Origin: JAJDXO01 sp965207535
Lineage (GTDB): Bacteria; Pseudomonadota; Alphaproteobacteria; Rhodospirillales; UBA2165
DNA: 64,000 bases
Assembly (NCBI GenBank): GCA_965207535.1
Contig: CBDBMR010000005.1
Location: 1-64,000, forward strand
Direction of reading: 5' to 3'
This document shows, piece after piece, positions 51,644 through 60,375 of this stretch. Each line of letters begins with the position of its first letter. Position 1 is the first letter of the stretch. The notes beneath the pieces were generated by a model. That model was not told the DNA's origin and did no database searches. It saw nothing but the letters and a program-made list of their open reading frames with translations. Position numbers and translations under genes: made by a program.

Positions 51644-54600
51644 TCAAGCTTCCCGCCACCCTGCGACAAGCAGGAAGATTGCAGGTAGCACGAACAGGGT
51701 AAATGCGGTCGAGGCAACCAGGCCGCCAAGCATGCTGACGGCGAACGGCACGATGAACAGCAAATCGTCGCTTCGTTCATAGAGCAGCGGAGACAGGCCG
51801 AGAACGGTGGTGAGCGATGTCAGGAACACCGCGCGAAAGCGGTCGCGGGCCGCGCCGGAAATCGCGGCGATGGCGGGCAGCATTTCGTTTTCGCGCCGGA
51901 GCGCGCTGTACCGGTGCAGAAGAACCAGCCCATCGTTCACGATGACCCCGGACGCACCGACAATGCCGAATATGGATACTGCGGTAAGATGCCATCCAAG
52001 AATCCAGTGGCCAAACACCGCTCCGGCGGCAGCAATCGGAATGCCGATGACAATCACGAACGGCTTCCAATAGCTGCGAAGGAAGGACGCTATCAGGCCG
52101 TACATCGCGAGCAGCACGATCGGGACGACGATGGCAAGCGCCCGCAGCATTTCCCGTTCATCCCGGGCTCCGGCATCGCGGGATATGACAAGGCCGGGAT
52201 ACTTGGCAACGAGCCCGGGAAGCATTTCTTGGGAAATCTTTCGTCTTGCCTGGGCCGGTGTGGTGGCGGTCAGGTCCGCATGGGCATTTACAAGGGCAGC
52301 CGGCCGCCCGTCGATGCGTATCAGCTTGGCGGGTTCACGCTTTTCGGTCAGGATTGCGGCGGACGACAGCGGAATTTCGTTCCCGCCCGGAATGTTGATC
52401 CTCTCGTTGGTGAGTTCCCGCACGCTCCGTCTCCGTTCGGACGGATATCGAACCACGACTTTTATTTCGTCGCGGCCGCGCTGAATTCGCTGGGCTTCCA
52501 GGCCGTGAAAACTCGCCCGCAGTTGCTTGCTGACCATCGCCGAGCTCAGCCCGGCAGCTTCTGCTACCGGAGTCAGTTCCGCATCAAAGTGCCGCTTGCC
52601 GGGCGACAGGCTGTCCGTCAGTGCGTAGAGGCCCGGGATCTGGCTCGTGAAGGACTTCAACTCCTTCGCCGCTTCGTTCAGGGTCTCGGGATCGTCGTGA
52701 ACCAACGCATAGGCGACCGAAGGCTTGCCCCGGACGCGGGCGGTATGGATGGCGGCTTCTTCCAGTTCCGGCGTGTGTCCGACATTCCGCCGCCAAACGT
52801 GTTCAATTTCGTCAGGTGATGCCTGCCTGATCGGCCGGTCATGCAGCTTGAGGGCGACCGTCGCCACATTGTCCCGTATCGCGCGGTCCTGACCTGTTCT
52901 CGACGCAGGGCTGTCGCTCAGTTCGCCAACCCTTACGCCGATCGACTCGATCGAGGTGCCGTCCAGCTGCTCGTTGATGCGTTGCGCCGCTGCCACAAAT
53001 CGTTGCGCCACGTCGGCAGTTGCACCGAAAGGGGCGCCGACCGGCAGGCGCAGATCTGCATGTATCGTCCTGCTGATGCTGGCGGACCTGTCGAAAACGA
53101 TCACGTTAACGGCCTCGAACCGGACCAGGGCGAGGGCGGCAACAAAAAATGCCGCTGCAATGGCAAAGGTCAGCGACATGTGGCGTACCGACCATGACAC
53201 GCCTCGCACGACGACGGCTTCCCGAACCTCGTCAATCCACTCGCAAACCCGATCCTTGACGCCCCGCAACGGAGACAGGCTCCAGGGCCTGTCATGTGAC
53301 AGGTGGGCAGGCAGGATGCAGAACGCCTCGATCAGCGAAATGACAAGCACGAACAACGCGACGTGGAAGAACACCTGAATGATCTGGTAGTTCTCGACCG
53401 TGACGAAGAGAAACGGCACGAATGCCAGAACCGTGGTTATCACGCCCACCGTCACCGGCGCCGCGACGGCGCGCGCGCCCGACATAGCCGCGTCAGGTCC
53501 GCTTTTGCCGTTTTCCCGTTCTTTCGCAATGCTCTCGCCGACAACAAGCGCATCGTCGACAACGATGCCGATCAGGACAAACAACGCCAGTATTGTTCCC
53601 AGGTTCAATGTGAGGCCGGCGGCATCGAAGAACAGGAGCGCACCGATAAAGGACAAGGGTATTCCAACGGTGATCCAGACCGCGACCCGCAGGTCAAAGA
53701 CCAGGACAAGGCAGGCAAAGACCAGGATAATGCCGATGACCGCATTCTGAAAGATGTCCGCAAACCTGTCGGCGAGCGGGGCCGCCGCATCGTTCCAGAT
53801 CGACACTTTCACCGCGGGTGGAGGCTCGTAACGCTCCAGCCAATGCTTCACCACCTCCGCGGTCCCGGTGAAGGACTGCCCTTCCGCAACCTCGATCCGG
53901 AGAAAGACGGTTGGCACACCGTCGACCTCCGACAGGATGTCGTTGTTGACGAAGCCATCTCGAACCCTTGCCACATCGCCAAGCCTGAGCGTTGTGCCGT
54001 CCTTCCGGGTGATTAGCGGAATATCCTCGAACTCCTCCCCGTACCTTTTCTTGCCTTGGACGTTGAGCACGACGTCGCCGGCATCCGTACGCAGCTCACC
54101 GAACGAGAGGTTGAGGGACTCCCGCCGCACCGCCTTGGTCAGTTCGGCAATGGTGAGCCGGTGACGACGCAGCCCTTCCTCGTCGATCGCGATCGCGATT
54201 TCACGGTCCCGGGTGCCGCGAAACCGGATCTGGGACACCGAAGGCAGCGTCAGCAGTTCATTGAAGATGTTCTCGGCGGCAACCCGAAGGGCGTCTTCCG
54301 AGAGGACCTCCGATGACACCGCAAGGGTCACGACCTCGTAGTGGAGCCTTTTGATCTCAATCCGTGGCCGCTCCGCGTTCGCCGGCGGAAAGTTCTCGAT
54401 GCTGTCAACCGCGCTGCTGACGTCGTCAAAGACCGCTTCGATGTCTGCAAACGTATCGAGTTCAACCTCGATTCTGCCCACCCCTTCCTTTGCCTCGCTG
54501 ACCACGCGCGCCACGCCCTCGAGCCCGACGATGGCTTCCTCGATGCGGCGGTTGACATCCTCCTCCATTTCCCGGGGCGAAGCCTGCGGGGATTCGACCG

Positions 54601-54748
54601 TCACCACGACCGTGCGCAGGTCGATGGCCGGGAGAGGCCTGACAGCGAGTTGGAGACTGGCAATGATCCCGCCGAAGATCAGGAATATCATCAGCAGGTT
54701 GGCGGCGGTTGGATTCCCCGTGAAATAGGAGATTGGCCCTTTGTTCAC
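51644..54748 (-). CDS. RND efflux transporter permease
   Basis: This 1034-residue inner-membrane RND pump of the AcrB/MdtB-like class has the N-terminal helix NLLMIFLIFGGIIASLQLAVRPLP, two large periplasmic loops and 12 membrane helices. The proton-relay region LIGIVVDDALVVGESIA is intact. It initiates with GTG at 54748 after AGGGGGATATC. The adaptor gene lies directly upstream but is interrupted by an IS21 element, so the pump probably lacks its adaptor in this strain unless an orphan one substitutes. Confidence 0.9.
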   Translation of the reverse strand: MNKGPISYFTGNPTAANLLMIFLIFGGIIASLQLAVRPLPAIDLRTVVVTVESPQASPREMEEDVNRRIEEAIVGLEGVARVVSEAKEGVGRIEVELDTFADIEAVFDDVSSAVDSIENFPPANAERPRIEIKRLHYEVVTLAVSSEVLSEDALRVAAENIFNELLTLPSVSQIRFRGTRDREIAIAIDEEGLRRHRLTIAELTKAVRRESLNLSFGELRTDAGDVVLNVQGKKRYGEEFEDIPLITRKDGTTLRLGDVARVRDGFVNNDILSEVDGVPTVFLRIEVAEGQSFTGTAEVVKHWLERYEPPPAVKVSIWNDAAAPLADRFADIFQNAVIGIILVFACLVLVFDLRVAVWITVGIPLSFIGALLFFDAAGLTLNLGTILALFVLIGIVVDDALVVGESIAKERENGKSGPDAAMSGARAVAAPVTVGVITTVLAFVPFLFVTVENYQIIQVFFHVALFVLVISLIEAFCILPAHLSHDRPWSLSPLRGVKDRVCEWIDEVREAVVVRGVSWSVRHMSLTFAIAAAFFVAALALVRFEAVNVIVFDRSASISRTIHADLRLPVGAPFGATADVAQRFVAAAQRINEQLDGTSIESIGVRVGELSDSPASRTGQDRAIRDNVATVALKLHDRPIRQASPDEIEHVWRRNVGHTPELEEAAIHTARVRGKPSVAYALVHDDPETLNEAAKELKSFTSQIPGLYALTDSLSPGKRHFDAELTPVAEAAGLSSAMVSKQLRASFHGLEAQRIQRGRDEIKVVVRYPSERRRSVRELTNERINIPGGNEIPLSSAAILTEKREPAKLIRIDGRPAALVNAHADLTATTPAQARRKISQEMLPGLVAKYPGLVISRDAGARDEREMLRALAIVVPIVLLAMYGLIASFLRSYWKPFVIVIGIPIAAAGAVFGHWILGWHLTAVSIFGIVGASGVIVNDGLVLLHRYSALRRENEMLPAIAAISGAARDRFRAVFLTSLTTVLGLSPLLYERSDDLLFIVPFAVSMLGGLVASTAFTLFVLPAIFLLVAGWREA

Positions 54749-54809
54749 GATATCCCCCTAACGGTGTGGCAGGTCCAGGGCATGCTTCGAACTCGCGGAC
54801 AGCGGCATT

Positions 54810-55648
54810 CTATTTCCCGGACGACACAGGATTGGGAGAAACTCTCAGGCCCTCGCTGGCACCGGCGAGGACGCCGACAACCACGCCTTCGCCGGGCTCG
54901 AACGCCTTCACGACCCACCCATCGCTCGAACGTCCGATCGTTGCCGGTTTCAGGGCTCTGAGGGCGCCGTCCCGAACGATCCAGATGCTGTCCTGGGCCC
55001 TCGCCGCCGCTTCGGGAAGCACGAAGACATCGTCGCGCGACGGTCCAAGGATCGTGACCTCCGCAAAGGTCCCGGGAACCGGCAGTTCGGTTCGTGGAAT
55101 TTCGCCGGAAAACTTGAGAAACACATGTGCGAGACGGCTCTCAAGGGCAACCACCGAAGAAATCCGTGCCACGCTGGCCTTGTATGTCCCGTTGACCGTA
55201 CGCGCCCGCGCCGGCCGGCCAATCGCGGTTTCCAGTGAATCAAGATCCCCGACGCTGATTGGCACCCGCACCTGAAGCGCGTCGGGCCGGTACACGATTC
55301 CGAGAACGGACAGCTTTCCGACAGCGTCCGGCGGTCCGACCAGATCGCCAATTTCCAGTTCCGAGGACATCACGCGGGCGTCAAAGGGAAGGCTGATTTC
55401 GGTGCGCTCCAGTTGCAGTTTTGCAAGGGCAAGGCTCGCCTCGGCCTGTCCGAGCCCGGCTTCCGCCTCGGCAATCACCGGACCGGCATCGGGACCGGCG
55501 GTGCGCCGCGCCAACTGCACCTGCGCCCTGGCCTTTGCAACCGCCATCTCCGCAGATCTGACCTCAAGCTCGTACTCGCGGGGATCGATCCGGACAAACA
55601 CCTCGTTCGCCGGAATCCTCCCTCCGTTGACGAAATTGGCCGACACCC
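54810..55648 (-). pseudogene. RND adaptor, C-terminal part (split by IS21)
   Basis: This part encodes the C-terminal 278 or so residues of a membrane fusion protein. It begins after the lipoyl half motif with FVNGGRIPANEVFVRIDPREYELEV, includes an alpha-hairpin rich in Ala/Glu and ends with beta-barrel and proximal domains (PGTFAEVTILGPSRDDVFVLPEAA). The N-terminal part lies at 58405-58697 beyond the IS21 insertion. Joining the two over one copy of the 7-bp duplication restores a continuous frame (...RVVWVSANFVNGGR...). The gene is thus a recent insertional knock-out, not a decayed relic. Confidence 0.88.
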
Positions 55649-55855
55649 TGTAGAGCGACAATCTGGATGGCAGGTGCGCGTCAATCAGGATGTCAGTATT
55701 GACGTCGCGGCGATGTGAAGTTTTTCGGGACGTCGGACCAATTGCAAGAGTTTTTCCGCCGGTTCTGCTTTTGGCGGATTTGTCTGTCGCGGGACCAGCC
55801 GCGGCCCGCGAGCGTGAAGCGCCGCGGGCCGCGGGGTTGGCGCGGTGATGTCGGT

Positions 55856-56686
55856 TCAGCCGGTGGGCGTGTTTTTTTCCGTGGCCTTCTTGGCGGGCCG
55901 GCCCCGCTTGCGCGGTTTGGCATTGAGTGCTTCGCGCCGCCGGTAGCTCTCGACATTCATTTCCAGGATCGTGGCGCGGTGCACCAGGCGGTCGACGGCG
56001 GCGACGGCGGTGGTCTCGTCCGGGAAGATGCGGTTCCATTCGGAGAACGGCTGGTTTGCGGTGATCAGGAGCGAGCGGCGCTCGTACCTGGCCGAGATGA
56101 GTTCGAACAGCACGCTTGTTTCGGCCTGGTCCTTTTGGACGTAGGCGAAGTCGTCGAGGATCACGAGGTGGAACCGGTCGAGCCGCGCCATCAGGTTTTC
56201 CAGCGTCAGTTCACGTCGCGCCACCTGGAGGCGCTGCACCAGGTCGGTGGTCCTGGAGAACAGCACCCGGTAGCCGTTCTCCACCAGCGCCAGCCCGATC
56301 GCCGAGGCGATGTGGGACTTCCCCGTCCCGGGCGGGCCGAAGATCAGGCAGCAGGCGCCCTGGTCGAGCCATGCGTCGCCGGCGGCGAGCGCCATGACCT
56401 GGGCCTTCGAGATCGTCGGCACCGCGCTGAAGTCGAAGTTGGCGAGGCTCTTGCCGGGCAACAGCCGCGCCTCGCCCAGATGGCGCTGGATCCGCCGCCT
56501 GCCGCGCTCCGCCAGTTCGTGCTCGACGAGGACGGAGAGGAACCGGGCCGCGGGCCAGCCTTCGGCGTCGGAACGCTCGGCGAAGGGTTCCCAGAACTCC
56601 CGCATCGTCGGCAGGCGCAGTTCCGAGAGCATCAGGCCAAGCTTGACCCCGTCGACCATGACCGCATCATCGTCTGTCCGTGTCAT
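55856..56686 (-). CDS. istB: IS21 helper ATPase IstB
   Basis: This 276-residue AAA+ ATPase of the IstB/DnaC family has Walker A GPPGTGKS at residues 117-124, Walker B in HLVILDDFAYVQKDQ and sensor-like ITANQPFSEWNRIFPD. It assembles on DNA and stimulates IstA-mediated transposition. Its ATG lies within the istA stop (ATGA at 56683). The C-terminus is basic (KPRKRGRPAKK). Confidence 0.92.
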   Translation of the reverse strand: MTRTDDDAVMVDGVKLGLMLSELRLPTMREFWEPFAERSDAEGWPAARFLSVLVEHELAERGRRRIQRHLGEARLLPGKSLANFDFSAVPTISKAQVMALAAGDAWLDQGACCLIFGPPGTGKSHIASAIGLALVENGYRVLFSRTTDLVQRLQVARRELTLENLMARLDRFHLVILDDFAYVQKDQAETSVLFELISARYERRSLLITANQPFSEWNRIFPDETTAVAAVDRLVHRATILEMNVESYRRREALNAKPRKRGRPAKKATEKNTPTG

Positions 56687-58188
56687 GACGCGCCTCCCAT
56701 GCTGAGCAGGTCGCCATAGCCGGCAAGCGGCGCGCGGATGACGTGAACCTCGGGCATCGCGCCGGGCTCCGGCGCGAACCGGGCCTTGAGGCTGTCGAGG
56801 TCCGGCAGCTTCCCGGCGGCGAGACAGCCGCCGATCTCGGCCGCCAGCGCCGCCTCGCAGTTTTCCTCATGGGCCAGCGCCAGGAGCCTCACCGTCAATC
56901 TGCAGGCAGCGCGTTCGCCCAGCTTGGACAATGCCGCCTCGAAGCAGCGGCGGTAGGCCTCGCGCGGGAACAGTTCGTCGCGGTAGGTCAGGTTCATGAG
57001 CGCCATCGGCTTGGCCTTCAGGGAGTGGATGACGTGGCGGTAGTTGACCACGTGCACGGCCTTGGTCGATGCGCCCTTGTGCTTGCGCGGCAGGGTCAGG
57101 TGATGGACGGAGCCGACATAGAGCTCCAGGCGGCCGTCGTAGAGCCGGACCCCGAGCCGGTGGCCGATCAGCCGCGAGGGCACGGTGTAGAACACCCCCC
57201 TCAGGATGAAGCCGCTGGACGAGGTGACGTCGACGCTGGTTTCCTCGTAATCCGTGGTGCGCATCGGCGGCAGGTTCTGAAGCGTGTCGCATTCGGCCTT
57301 GATTCGTCCGGACCGGCGCGCATTGCCGCGTCCGACGATCTCCGCGATGAAGGCGCGATAGGCCGCGACATCGGCGAAGTCCGCCGACCCGCGGAGCGCC
57401 AGCGCGTCGGCGATCTCGCGCTTGAGGTGGCCGTGCGGGCTTTCAATCGCGCCGTTCTCGTGCGCCACGCCCCGGTTGTTGCGGGACGGGGCCATCCCGT
57501 AGTGCCGGCAGAGCAGGCGATAGCGCTCGGTCATGTCCTCGGCATCGTCCTTGCAACGGTTCCGGAACCCCGCCGACAGGCTGTCGGTGCGATGCTCACC
57601 CGGCGCGCCTCCCAGGGACCAGAGGGCGGCCTGCAGTCCCGCGGCCAGGGCCGTGAAGCTCTCGCCGCCGAGAACCACGTCGGCATGCCGGAACCCCGAC
57701 CAGGGAAGCCGGAAGTGGTACAGCATGTGATCCAGCGGCCGGCCGCCGACGGTGACGCCGGAAGCGTTCATGCGGGTGAAGTCCGACAGGCCGAGCCGGC
57801 CGGGCGTGTGCGTCTGCCGGAAGATCACCTCCCGGTCCGGGCCGTGGCGGGCCCGCCAGTCGCGGATCCGCCGTTCCAGGGTGCGGCGCACCCCCGGGTC
57901 CAGATCGGGGTGACGCCGCATCAGCTCCTCGAACACGCCGACCGCGCGAATGCCCGAATCGCCCTCCAGCATCGGCACGACCTCCTCATCGAATATCCCG
58001 GCCAGCGGATCCGGGCGGCGGCGCCCCCGCGGGGCCTTCTTCTGAGAGGGGAGCGTCGGGTCCCGGTTGATCCGGTAGCCGCTGCGGGCGCTGAAGCCGG
58101 CCTTCGCGGCGGCCGCTTCCGTCGAGTGGGATTTCCTGTGTTTCATGAAAGACCTCATTTGGTTGTCCGTTACGTGGTGACCGGGCAA
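56683..58188 (-). CDS. istA: IS21 transposase IstA
   Basis: This 501-residue IS21 transposase has an N-terminal helix-turn-helix region (MRSFMKHRKSHSTEAAAAKAG, then GFSARSGYRI). The DDE integrase core has the first Asp in GLSDFTRMNA and the Glu region NNRGVAHENGAIESPHGHLK. Start at 58188, or at the internal Met of MRSFMKH; the longer form is reported. It is followed directly by istB. It is unrelated to the IS66 and IS110 transposases in the window. Confidence 0.92.
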   Translation of the reverse strand: MPGHHVTDNQMRSFMKHRKSHSTEAAAAKAGFSARSGYRINRDPTLPSQKKAPRGRRRPDPLAGIFDEEVVPMLEGDSGIRAVGVFEELMRRHPDLDPGVRRTLERRIRDWRARHGPDREVIFRQTHTPGRLGLSDFTRMNASGVTVGGRPLDHMLYHFRLPWSGFRHADVVLGGESFTALAAGLQAALWSLGGAPGEHRTDSLSAGFRNRCKDDAEDMTERYRLLCRHYGMAPSRNNRGVAHENGAIESPHGHLKREIADALALRGSADFADVAAYRAFIAEIVGRGNARRSGRIKAECDTLQNLPPMRTTDYEETSVDVTSSSGFILRGVFYTVPSRLIGHRLGVRLYDGRLELYVGSVHHLTLPRKHKGASTKAVHVVNYRHVIHSLKAKPMALMNLTYRDELFPREAYRRCFEAALSKLGERAACRLTVRLLALAHEENCEAALAAEIGGCLAAGKLPDLDSLKARFAPEPGAMPEVHVIRAPLAGYGDLLSMGGAS

Positions 58189-58404
58189 CTTGCTCTCCTC
58201 TGCTCGAGAATGATCGCAAGGCTATTACCCGGCCAGCCGCAAACACCAAACAAGGCCCGGGAGGGGGAGAAAAATCGTCGTTCCGGCTGCCGCCAACTCC
58301 AGTCGGGCTACGCCCTCCTTACGTTGGCGCCAGCCGGAAGCACCCCCTCAACGAGACTGCCATCCTGATTGTCGCTGGACTGCCATCTTGATTGTCGCGC
58401 TAGA

Positions 58405-58697
58405 GACACCCAGACAACCCGGCCTTCGGCCTCGGAGACCACCGCCAGCTTCCTGTCAAGGGTCACTGTCCCGGTGAGGTCAATCTCCAGAACATGTTTC
58501 GTCTGCGACGGGACGATCACCTGAACCGACGGTGCCGCGTCCGCGGGCGCGGATACAGGGCCCAACTCGGCCCGCTGCGGGGCCCTGGCAAGGTACAGGG
58601 CGGCCGCGATGACAAGGATGATCAGGCCGGCTTGAGCGTAGCCACGCCAGTGTCCCTTGCCAGACGGATTATCCGGGTTCGTCGATTGTTGTGCCAT
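58405..58697 (-). pseudogene. RND adaptor, N-terminal part (split by IS21)
   Basis: The first 97 or so residues of the membrane fusion protein comprise a short cytoplasmic stretch, one membrane anchor (AGLIILVIAAALYLARAP), and the start of the beta-barrel and lipoyl regions VIVPSQTKHVLEIDLTGTVTLD up to GRVVWVS. The reading frame then enters the IS21 end. The remainder is at 54810-55648. The start at 58697 is the only suitable ATG. Confidence 0.88.
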
Positions 58698-59181
58698 GTG
58701 TCAGCCTGTCCGTGAGCGCCCATGTCCCCGCCGTTGCCGCAATCTGCCGACCAAAAACCGTCACGGATACACGATTCCATGATGGCCAGCGTGGACCGTT
58801 CGCCCTGTTTGCCTGTCTCCGAAATCCAAACCTGACAAAATTTGTGCACGATTCTCCGCGCCGCGTCCAGTGCGGCGTGCGGGAATGCGGAAACGGCCTC
58901 GTGGAGGCGTTCGCGCTTCCGGCCTCAAGTCCCAGCGGCAGGTATTCCCGCGCACAGGAGGCAGGCGGTACGGTGCCGACAAACGGATTGACAATTCAAG
59001 CAGTGTTCATTTTGTATTGGATGCAGGCGTTCACGCGAATCCTGAGTTGCGTTTCCTTAGCGACCCAAATGAAACTTCCCGGTTGCCTGTTGCCGCCGAT
59101 CGCTGCTTTCGGCCAATAGTTCTGGCGCAACCCAGTCTCTGATCACGGGGTCTGCACTTGGATCTGGCCGAGAATCCCCAA
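58698..59181. other. Gene-free divergent region, RND/kinase
   Basis: No credible gene: short open frames here lack coding character and known motifs. The region separates the minus-strand RND operon from the plus-strand kinase and must hold both promoters. A small hairpin GCCGC/GCGGC lies around 58860-58876. I see no clear operator. Confidence 0.5.
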
Positions 59182-60345
59182 ATGCCCGACGGCGGCACCG
59201 CCATCACGGCCGACTGGATGGGACGCGCGCTGGCCGCAGGCGGCGTCACAGGAAGAGCGGCTGTCGAGTCTCTCAAGGCTGTCGAAATCGGCCATGGAAC
59301 AGGTTTTACGACGGCGACTCTTCGTTGCGAATTGGCCTATGCGGACGGCGACGCTGGGCCCCAATCCGTGGTCGCCAAGCTTCCAAGCTCGGAACCGAAG
59401 AACCTTCGGATGGGCAAGCGACTGGCGCTTTATCGGCGGGAGTGCGAGTTTTATCGTCACCTCGCCCATGATGCTCCGGTACATTCGCCGACCATGCTGT
59501 ATGGAGATTTCGAGACCGGGAGCCAACGCTTTGTCCTGATTCTGGAGGACTTGCGTCATATGGAGGCGGGAGACCAGCTCGCGGGCGCCACGGCGGATCA
59601 AGCCAGGCGAGTGATCAGGGAGATCGCGCAGCTGCATGGCCGTTACTGGAACAAGACCGATCAACCTCCCTTGTCCCGCATGTTCGCTGTGGCCGATCCA
59701 AGACGCCGGCTCGCCGTGCAGTTGTTCTATCTCGCCAATCTTGTAACCGCGCTCCGGAACTTCGGTTATGACTTTCCGGACGATTTGCGTGATCTGGCCG
59801 AAGTCTACGGGACCAGGATCGCCGATCACATCAGGGAACTCGCAGGCGAGGCGAGGACGTTCATTCACGGAGATTTGCGTCTGGACAATGTCTTTTTCGG
59901 CGCTGACGGCGATAGCAGGGGCGTCGTGCTGATCGACTGGCAGGTGAGCGGAATTTCCTGCGGCCTTTCGGACGTGGCGTCATTCCTCACGGGAAGCGTC
60001 CCGACGGAGGTGCGCCGAGAAATTGAGCGCCCGGCAATCGAGGAATATGCCGAAATCGTGCGTGGCATGGGGGCCTCGGATGTGACCTTCGATTACTGCT
60101 GGCGGCTTTATCGCCATCACCTGCTGGCCAGACTTCTTAACGTGATAGCGATTTGTGGCGGACTGAGCATCACCGACGAACGAGGGCGGCGCCTCATCAA
60201 AGTCGGCCTGAATCGGCTGCTGTCGGCCATCAAGGATCTTGATGCCGCGGAGTGCCTGCCGGCGCGGCGTCCACTCTTCAGCCGTTCAGGGATGTTGCAG
60301 ATGTTTTCACGCGGCGTTTATGCGGTTCTCAAGCGCGTAAGGTGA
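59182..60345 (+). CDS. APH/EcKinase-like phosphotransferase
   Basis: This 387-residue protein has the aminoglycoside phosphotransferase/ecdysteroid kinase-like fold. VVAKLP in the N-lobe provides the ATP-binding lysine, HGDLRLDNVFF is the catalytic loop and LIDWQVSG carries the metal-binding Asp. Members phosphorylate hydroxyl groups of diverse small molecules; antibiotic resistance should not be assumed. The ATG at 59182 is chosen; a TTG at 59158 would add eight residues, and neither has a good ribosome site. It converges with the reductase-sulfotransferase gene (31-bp gap). Confidence 0.8.
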   Translation: MPDGGTAITADWMGRALAAGGVTGRAAVESLKAVEIGHGTGFTTATLRCELAYADGDAGPQSVVAKLPSSEPKNLRMGKRLALYRRECEFYRHLAHDAPVHSPTMLYGDFETGSQRFVLILEDLRHMEAGDQLAGATADQARRVIREIAQLHGRYWNKTDQPPLSRMFAVADPRRRLAVQLFYLANLVTALRNFGYDFPDDLRDLAEVYGTRIADHIRELAGEARTFIHGDLRLDNVFFGADGDSRGVVLIDWQVSGISCGLSDVASFLTGSVPTEVRREIERPAIEEYAEIVRGMGASDVTFDYCWRLYRHHLLARLLNVIAICGGLSITDERGRRLIKVGLNRLLSAIKDLDAAECLPARRPLFSRSGMLQMFSRGVYAVLKRVR

Positions 60346-60375
60346 TCTCTCGCCCTGCTCGTCGTTCGGTGCCGG

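Larger units (their letters stand above)
55649..58404 (-). mobile_element. Complete IS21-family element
   Basis: This 2756-bp element is flanked by 7-bp direct repeats GACACCC (55642-55648 and 58405-58411). Its ends are inverted (TGTAGAGCGACAATC left, TCTAGCGCGACAATC right on the minus strand), each followed by a second, internal repeat of the GCGACAATC...GATGGCAG unit, as expected for IS21. It carries istA and istB in order on the minus strand with a 4-bp overlap. Both genes look intact, so it may be active. It interrupts an RND adaptor gene. Confidence 0.9.

Noticed and set aside
54810..56039. A single 409-residue adaptor ORF running into the IS21 element
   Set aside because: The segment beyond 55648 is IS21 end sequence. 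The true N-terminus of the adaptor lies on the other side at 58405-58697.
58691..59119. 142-residue plus-strand ORF between the RND remnant and the kinase
   Set aside because: It has no conserved motif, poor coding character and no ribosome site; it is better seen as promoter DNA.
59182..60345. Aminoglycoside resistance gene
   Set aside because: The fold is shared by many small-molecule kinases; sequence and context give no support for antibiotic modification.
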